Below, piece after piece: positions 5,660 through 9,448 of a stretch of DNA of 9,448 nucleotides. This DNA is from RGIG3009 sp964490085 (GTDB lineage: Bacteria; Bacillota; Clostridia; Oscillospirales; Acutalibacteraceae). Every line of letters starts with the position of its first letter. Position 1 is the first letter of the stretch. The translations under genes were made by a program, and so were the position numbers. A model generated the notes under the pieces. It was given only the letters and a program-made list of their open reading frames with translations, had not been told where the DNA came from and did no database searches. The stretch covers positions 1-9,448 of the forward strand of contig CAZBAO010000059.1 of the NCBI GenBank assembly GCA_964490085.1, given 5' to 3'.

Positions 5660-6784
5660 ATGCTCAAACGAGGACTCGTCGTTGCTTGTATGTTCTTGTT
5701 GCTGTTACCGTGCTCAGTGACGGCGGAATCTATACCGTTGTCATCGCTGTCGGCGGTTGTGTATGAACCGGACAGCGGTCGCGTGTTGTATGCCAAGGAT
5801 CCGGATACCAAGCGTCCGATGGCGAGCACCACCAAGCTGATGACGGCACTGGTCGCCGCCGAGTACTTACCGATGGACGGGATCGTTACCGTTCCCGAAG
5901 CAGCGGTGCTGGTGGAGGGCTCGTCAATGGGCCTGCGCGGCGGGGATACCGTTACGGTGCGCGACCTGCTCACCGGTATGCTGTTATCCTCCGGCAACGA
6001 CGCGGCAAATGCCGTGGCACTGCTGACCGCGGGTTCGCTATCGGCGTTTGCGGAGCGGATGAATGAACAAGCGCAAAAGCTCGGCATGAGCAACTCGCTG
6101 TTTGTCACGCCTTCGGGGTTGGACGAAGGAGGGCACTGCTCCACGGCACGCGATATGGCGTTGCTCGGAGCGGCGGTCTTAAAATCGCCTGAGCTTGCCG
6201 CCATGTGTGCCGCTAAACAGGCGACGGTGACGATCTCGGACCGTTCGGTGACGCTGACCAATCATAACCGGCTTTTATCGCTGTACGAACCCACTATTGG
6301 GCTGAAAACCGGATTCACCAAAAAATCCGGAAGGTGCTTGGTCTCGGCGGCAACGCGCGACGGCGTAACGTTGGTGGTTGCCACTCTGAACGGCGGCGAT
6401 TATTGGAATGACCACATGGCTTTGTATGAATACGGCTTTTCAATAACCGAATCGGTGTCTTTGCCGTTACCCGACCTGCCGCACGTGCCGGTTTCCGGCG
6501 GCGCGGCTTCGTCGGTCTCCTTGCGGGCGGATCCGCCCGAACCGATCACGTTGTTCAAAGGTGAGGCGGCCTCGGTCACCTGTCGTGTAGACCTACCTTC
6601 TTTCGTTTGGGCACCCGTCAAAGCCGGAGAACGGTTGGGCACGGCGGTTTATGAGTTGAACGGAACGGTACTGTGTGAAGTGCCGATAACAGCGGAACAA
6701 ACAGTGGTCGAGAGGGCTCCGCTGGGATTTTTCAAAAAATGGAGGCGTCAGCTGCGTGCATTGCTGACCGCGATATTGGAGTAA
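5660..6784 (+). CDS. Secreted D-alanyl-D-alanine carboxypeptidase (S11, DacF/PBP5-like)
   Basis: It trims the terminal D-alanine from peptidoglycan stem peptides on the outer face of the membrane, limiting cross-linking. The 374-residue protein has a signal peptide (KR, then hydrophobic 6-17, probable cut after TA at 21-22) and the three active-site motifs in the right order: STTK (56-59, nucleophile S56), SGN (111-113) and KTG (216-218). A PBP5-type C-terminal beta domain follows from about 262. The tail FFKKWRRQLRALLTAILE is amphipathic and should anchor the protein to the membrane surface. The gap to gerW is 47 bp, with AGGTAGG nine bases before the ATG. In Bacillus, dacF and dacB act in spore cortex formation; the gerW linkage suggests the same but does not prove it. 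A housekeeping role is the alternative. Confidence 0.94.
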   Translation: MLKRGLVVACMFLLLLPCSVTAESIPLSSLSAVVYEPDSGRVLYAKDPDTKRPMASTTKLMTALVAAEYLPMDGIVTVPEAAVLVEGSSMGLRGGDTVTVRDLLTGMLLSSGNDAANAVALLTAGSLSAFAERMNEQAQKLGMSNSLFVTPSGLDEGGHCSTARDMALLGAAVLKSPELAAMCAAKQATVTISDRSVTLTNHNRLLSLYEPTIGLKTGFTKKSGRCLVSAATRDGVTLVVATLNGGDYWNDHMALYEYGFSITESVSLPLPDLPHVPVSGGAASSVSLRADPPEPITLFKGEAASVTCRVDLPSFVWAPVKAGERLGTAVYELNGTVLCEVPITAEQTVVERAPLGFFKKWRRQLRALLTAILE

Positions 6785-6788
6785 TACT

Positions 6789-7604
6789 ATGGCTTTAACA
6801 AGACTGCAAAAAATACTGGCTGACCGCGGTGTCGCTTCGCGCCGCAAAGCGGAGGAATTGATCGAGCAGGGTCATGTCCGTGTCAACGGGCATCCTGCCA
6901 AAATAGGGGACAGGGCTGACGACCGTCGCGACGTTATCACGGTGCGTGGCAAACGCATCGACGCGCCGCCGGAGCTTGTGTATCTGATGCTGCATAAGCC
7001 GCGCGGGTATATCACGACCTTGAGCGACGAGAACGGTCGCAAATGTGTGGCGGACTTGGTGCGCGACGTGGGAGTGCGGGTGTACCCTGTCGGTCGGTTG
7101 GACAAGGAGTCCGAGGGCTTGCTGCTCTTTACGAACGACGGTGCGTTTTCCAACGCGATGATGCACCCTACGGCTCACGTTCCTAAGCGTTACCGTGTTA
7201 CCGTGCGGTCACAGGTTACGGAGGAGCAGCTTTCGAAGCTTGAACAGGGTATCATGATCGACGGCAAAAAAACATTGCCCGCCGAAGCCGTGGTCGTCAC
7301 GGAAGAAAAAGAAACCCCCGATTCACCGGCGCGCACCGTGCTGGAGATCGTGTTATACGAAGGCAGAAACCGTCAGATCCGCAAAATGTGCGAGGCGCTG
7401 GGCTTGGAGGTCGTTCGCCTCAAACGCACGGCGATCGGCACGGTCAAGCTGGGGATGCTGCCGCTCGGCAAATGGCGGCATCTGGATCCGAAGGAAGTGC
7501 GCGCGTTGTTGATGGCGGCACAGGTCAATGAAAAGATCGCCGCCAAGTACATAAAAAGCGGAAAGGGAAATGCGAATTATGGTCGAAGTGCATCCCGCCG
7601 ATAA
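6789..7604 (+). CDS. rluB: rRNA pseudouridine synthase, RsuA/RluB family
   Basis: It isomerises a specific uridine in ribosomal RNA to pseudouridine. The 271-residue protein has an N-terminal S4 RNA-binding domain (about 3-60, with RLQKILADRGVASRRKAEELI), then the catalytic domain with GRLDKESEGLLLFTNDG (102-118), whose D105 is the catalytic aspartate, and GRNRQIRKMC near 195-204. The RsuA and RluB subgroups are hard to separate by eye; Firmicutes members of this length beside scpAB are usually annotated RluB (23S rRNA), so the symbol is tentative. GGAG (6778-6781) sits inside the end of the carboxypeptidase gene, and the gap is 4 bp, so the two are probably coupled. The basic C-terminal tail after about residue 250 is outside the core fold and overlaps the next gene by 26 bp. 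Confidence 0.93.
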   Translation: MALTRLQKILADRGVASRRKAEELIEQGHVRVNGHPAKIGDRADDRRDVITVRGKRIDAPPELVYLMLHKPRGYITTLSDENGRKCVADLVRDVGVRVYPVGRLDKESEGLLLFTNDGAFSNAMMHPTAHVPKRYRVTVRSQVTEEQLSKLEQGIMIDGKKTLPAEAVVVTEEKETPDSPARTVLEIVLYEGRNRQIRKMCEALGLEVVRLKRTAIGTVKLGMLPLGKWRHLDPKEVRALLMAAQVNEKIAAKYIKSGKGNANYGRSASRR

Positions 7605-7947
7605 GGCGAAAACCGAAAGTTTAGCAAAACGGGCCGGTGTACCGATGCCGGTGCGTGCGATGAATATGTCCCGCGCAGGGGACGAGCTCGGCTACGTGCT
7701 GTATACCATTGACCGCGATACCGTCGAGATCATTGCCCTGTACTCCGAGGAACAGCCGCTTGAAGAGTTGTTGGTGCGTGCCGCACTTAACGACGCTGTG
7801 AACGCGCTCGCGATCACGGCGGTCTGCCGCAACGCAGCACATTTTGAACTGCTGGGGCGCTTGGGCTTTGCGGATGAAAACGGCACATACACCATCTTTA
7901 TTCCGGACTTCTTTATGCGCCCGTGCAGCGGTTGCAGCGGTGCTTGA
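7579..7947 (+). CDS. Small GNAT-like protein lacking the CoA-binding loop
   Basis: I do not recognise a named family. The 122-residue product (ATG 7579) has a strand-like LGYVLYTIDRDTVEIIALYS, a helix EELLVRAALNDAVNAL, a strand ITAVC, and a second helix with HFELLGRLGF, then strand-like YTIFIPDFF. That order and the LGF motif resemble the second half of GNAT acetyltransferases, but the Q/R-x-x-G-x-G/A loop that grips acetyl-CoA is replaced by SEEQPLEEL. The C-terminus ends CSGCSGA, a CxxC pair. The ATG at 7570 is possible, but GAAAGGG is only 2 nt from it, whereas it is 11 nt from 7579; I prefer 7579 with some doubt. The gene overlaps rluB and ends the operon. It may be a non-catalytic GNAT fold; function is unknown. 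Confidence 0.75.
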   Translation: MVEVHPADKAKTESLAKRAGVPMPVRAMNMSRAGDELGYVLYTIDRDTVEIIALYSEEQPLEELLVRAALNDAVNALAITAVCRNAAHFELLGRLGFADENGTYTIFIPDFFMRPCSGCSGA

Positions 7948-7954
7948 CGAAAAC

Positions 7955-7992
7955 TGAACAGAAAAAGACAAATTCTTCCGTTTTTATGTTCA
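7955..7992. repeat. Imperfect 12-bp inverted repeat between operons
   Basis: TGAACAGAAAAA (7955-7966) and TTTTTATGTTCA (7981-7992) are perfectly centred arms with one mismatch (G/A) and a 14-nt loop. The hairpin is A/T-rich, and the plus-strand sequence after it is AAAAAACC rather than a T run, so it is a poor terminator. It ends 7 bp before the -35 box of the next operon, so an operator or a weak transcript-end hairpin are both possible. No other terminator is visible in the 148-bp gap. Confidence 0.5.
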
Positions 7993-7999
7993 AAAAACC

Positions 8000-8028
8000 T
8001 TGTGTTTTGCGTTAAAATACGATATACT
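8000..8028 (+). promoter_or_regulatory. Probable sigma-A promoter of the carboxyltransferase operon
   Basis: TTGTGT (8000-8005, 3 of 6) and TATACT (8023-8028, 5 of 6) are separated by 17 bp. The predicted start is near 8035, giving a leader of about 60 nt. The region matches the promoter at 2590-2618 well beyond the two boxes. Confidence 0.65.
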
Positions 8029-8080
8029 GTACTCGAAAATTATTATGGCGTAGGATTGGCTTTTTGGGCGAATCTGCCGT

Positions 8081-8087
8081 ATGGAGG
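8081..8087 (+). promoter_or_regulatory. Ribosome binding site that decides the carboxyltransferase start
   Basis: ATGGAGG includes an in-frame ATG (8081), but its GGAGG is itself the ribosome site for the ATG at 8096, with an 8-nt spacing. The shorter product beginning MSKQASEAL is therefore preferred. Confidence 0.82.
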
Positions 8088-8095
8088 TTGACTAT

Positions 8096-9355
8096 ATGAG
8101 CAAGCAAGCGTCCGAGGCGCTGGGGCGTCTGGAACAGTTCTTCGATCCGGGAACGTTTGTTGAGATCGATCGCTTGATGCAGGATGGGGACGCCCCCGTT
8201 CCGGTCGTTGGCGGTTACGGTTTGGTAAACGAAGCCCCGGTATATGCCTTTGCACAGGACCACACGGTCTGCAGTGGCGCTATCGGCAAGGCGCATGCAG
8301 CCAAGATCAAAACCGTGTACCGTTTGGCTGCACAAAACGGCGCACCGGTCGTCGGTCTGTTTGACAGCGACGGTGCGCGTTTGGGCGAGGGTATCGACGC
8401 GATGGATGCCATCGCCGAGATCTTAGCGGCGGCGAACGATCTGTCCGGTGTGGTGCCGCAGATCGCCGTGGTGCTTGGCGCTTGTGTCGGTTCGTCTGCG
8501 TTGATCGCGGCGGCGGCAGACGTGGTCATTGGCGTGAAGGATGCCGACTATTATTTGAACGTCGGTGACGATAACGGCAAAGCCGACGTCGGTGCCGAAA
8601 CGGTGGACGAGGCGATCGCCAAAGTGCGCGAGCTGTTGTCCTATCTGCCCGCCAACAATCTGGCGGTCGCTCCGTTGTTCGAAACGGTAGCACCTGCGGC
8701 TGTTGACGGCGCCGATGCTGCGGCGATCGTAGCGGATGCCGGCTCGCTCTTTAAGCTGTATGACGATGATGTCGCGGCGTTTGCCCGTGTAAATGGTGCC
8801 GCCTGCGGCATTATCACCTTGGCGGGTGATCCGATCTCCTGCTGTGCCGCGTCGCGTGCCGCCCGCTTTATGCGACTGTGTGACAGCTTTTCGTTGCCGG
8901 TCATCACCGCGGTTGACGCGGCGGGCTTCAAAGGTCTCAAATGTGCTTCTAAGATCACGCAGGCGTATGCAGAGGCTACAACGGCTAAGCTGACGCTTAT
9001 CACCGGTAAAGCCTACGGTGCGGTATATGTCGCTGTTGCCGGTAAGTTTGCCGGTGCGGATGCGGTGCTGGCGTGGCCCGATGCGTCGATCTCGCCGCTT
9101 GCTCCTGAAACCGCTATCCACATTGTGTGGAAGGATCGCTTGGCTGAAATGAACGATCCCACGAAGGACCGCGAAGCTCTTGCAGAGGAGTACCGTAGGA
9201 CTTGTTGCAACGCCGACCTTGCGGCGGCACAGGGCGCGGTCACGGATATCGTGACGAAGGAAAACACGCGCGAACGTGTGGCGGCGTTACTGGAAATGCT
9301 GTCCGGCAAACGCGTCAGCAAGCTACCCAAGAAACACGCGAATATTCGCTTGTAA
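8096..9355 (+). CDS. Acyl-CoA carboxyltransferase subunit (MmdA/PccB-like), short form
   Basis: It belongs to the crotonase-fold carboxyltransferase family that moves a carboxyl group between biotin and an acyl-CoA: acetyl-/propionyl-CoA carboxylase beta subunits, and the alpha subunits of methylmalonyl- and glutaconyl-CoA decarboxylases. The N-terminal half shows SGAIGKAHAAKI (60-71), SDGARLGEGIDAM (91-103) and SGVVPQIAVVLGACVGS (117-133); then LLSYLPANN (180-188). The C-terminal half shows ITGKAYGAVYVAV (302-314) and GADAVLAWPDASI (320-332). At 419 residues it is well short of the roughly 500-530 of classical members; the loss is mainly between about 140 and 165, where the usual insert and the KSGVAH-type motif are missing. 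Several usual glycines are replaced (GACVGSS for GPCAGGA, KAYGAVY for KAYGGAY). The next gene looks like a biotin carrier, so a decarboxylase or carboxylase complex is likely; the substrate cannot be told. Confidence 0.88.
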   Translation: MSKQASEALGRLEQFFDPGTFVEIDRLMQDGDAPVPVVGGYGLVNEAPVYAFAQDHTVCSGAIGKAHAAKIKTVYRLAAQNGAPVVGLFDSDGARLGEGIDAMDAIAEILAAANDLSGVVPQIAVVLGACVGSSALIAAAADVVIGVKDADYYLNVGDDNGKADVGAETVDEAIAKVRELLSYLPANNLAVAPLFETVAPAAVDGADAAAIVADAGSLFKLYDDDVAAFARVNGAACGIITLAGDPISCCAASRAARFMRLCDSFSLPVITAVDAAGFKGLKCASKITQAYAEATTAKLTLITGKAYGAVYVAVAGKFAGADAVLAWPDASISPLAPETAIHIVWKDRLAEMNDPTKDREALAEEYRRTCCNADLAAAQGAVTDIVTKENTRERVAALLEMLSGKRVSKLPKKHANIRL

Positions 9356-9394
9356 TAGGCAATTACCTGAATGCGAAAGGAAGGTTTAAGTAAT

Positions 9395-9448
9395 ATGAAA
9401 CGTTTTAACATCACCGTCAACGGCAAGGCTTATGACGTACAGGTCGAA
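9395..9448 (+). CDS. Biotin carrier protein (biotin/lipoyl-attachment), N-terminus only
   Basis: Eighteen codons are present before the window ends, reading MKRFNITVNGKAYDVQVE. This beta-hairpin opening (F-x-I-T-V-N-G-K-x-Y-D-V-x-V-E) is typical of the small biotin carrier (gamma/MmdC-like) subunits of sodium-pumping decarboxylases. AGGAAGG (9378-9384) lies 10 nt before the ATG, and the gap from the carboxyltransferase stop is 39 bp, so they are probably co-transcribed. The lysine-bearing MKM biotinylation motif would be near the C-terminus, outside the window, so the identification rests on a short stretch plus context. Confidence 0.7.
   Translation, partial: MKRFNITVNGKAYDVQVE

Noticed and set aside
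8047..8078. Leader hairpin before the carboxyltransferase ribosome site
   Set aside because: Eight base pairs interrupted by two bulges with a 13-nt loop; it ends close to the ribosome site but matches no riboswitch or leader family I know.
8423..9121. 232-codon minus-strand open frame opposite the carboxyltransferase gene
   Set aside because: Arg/Gly/Asp-rich shadow translation of a conserved coding sequence, with no recognisable domain.

Overview
The window looks like chromosome from a moderately GC-rich, endospore-lineage Firmicute of class Clostridia, probably the Oscillospirales (Ruminococcaceae-like). The evidence is strong AGGAGG-type ribosome sites, TTG-N17-TATAAT-type promoters, a GerW (YtfJ) sporulation protein, the scpA-scpB-DUF2953-gerW-DacF-like order, and at the right edge the start of a biotin-dependent carboxyltransferase/decarboxylase operon of the kind found in anaerobic Clostridia. 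The organism is inferred from gene content only.

Left block, minus strand (1-2508). Reading leftward: rpmB (ribosomal protein L28, zinc-ribbon form) with its own promoter and intrinsic terminator; then ppa (family I inorganic pyrophosphatase) and pncB (nicotinate phosphoribosyltransferase) as a tight pair behind a good sigma-A promoter; then a tRNA-Thr(UGU) cut by the window edge, with its own near-consensus promoter. The ppa-pncB pairing makes biochemical sense, because PncB releases the pyrophosphate that Ppa destroys.

Divergent control region (2447-2656). The rpmB promoter (minus) and the promoter of the rightward operon lie back to back. Between them is an AT-rich stretch holding two near-identical 18-bp direct repeats 23 bp apart.

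Middle block, plus strand (2657-7947). Seven genes are packed with overlaps or very short gaps: a site-2-type membrane metalloprotease, scpA and scpB (the condensin partners of SMC), a DUF2953 membrane protein, gerW, a secreted D-Ala-D-Ala carboxypeptidase, an RsuA/RluB-family pseudouridine synthase, and a small protein that resembles a GNAT acetyltransferase without its CoA-binding loop. Most ribosome sites sit inside the preceding gene, which suggests one translationally coupled operon. Its themes are chromosome segregation, envelope and spore biology, and ribosome modification.

Right block, plus strand (7948-9448). After a 148-bp gap with an imperfect inverted repeat and a new promoter comes a short (419-residue) acyl-CoA carboxyltransferase subunit. 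It is followed by the first 18 codons of what looks like a biotin carrier protein, so a larger biotin-dependent (perhaps sodium-pumping) complex probably continues beyond the window.

I found no phage, insertion sequence, CRISPR array or clearly new multi-gene system; this is mostly core genome. The items most worth a second look are the CoA-loop-less GNAT-like protein, the shortened carboxyltransferase, the 83-bp DUF2953/gerW overlap, the repeat pair in the divergent promoter region, and a shared extended promoter motif in front of two operons. Several starts are placed internal to the longest open frames, on the basis of ribosome-site and promoter positions.
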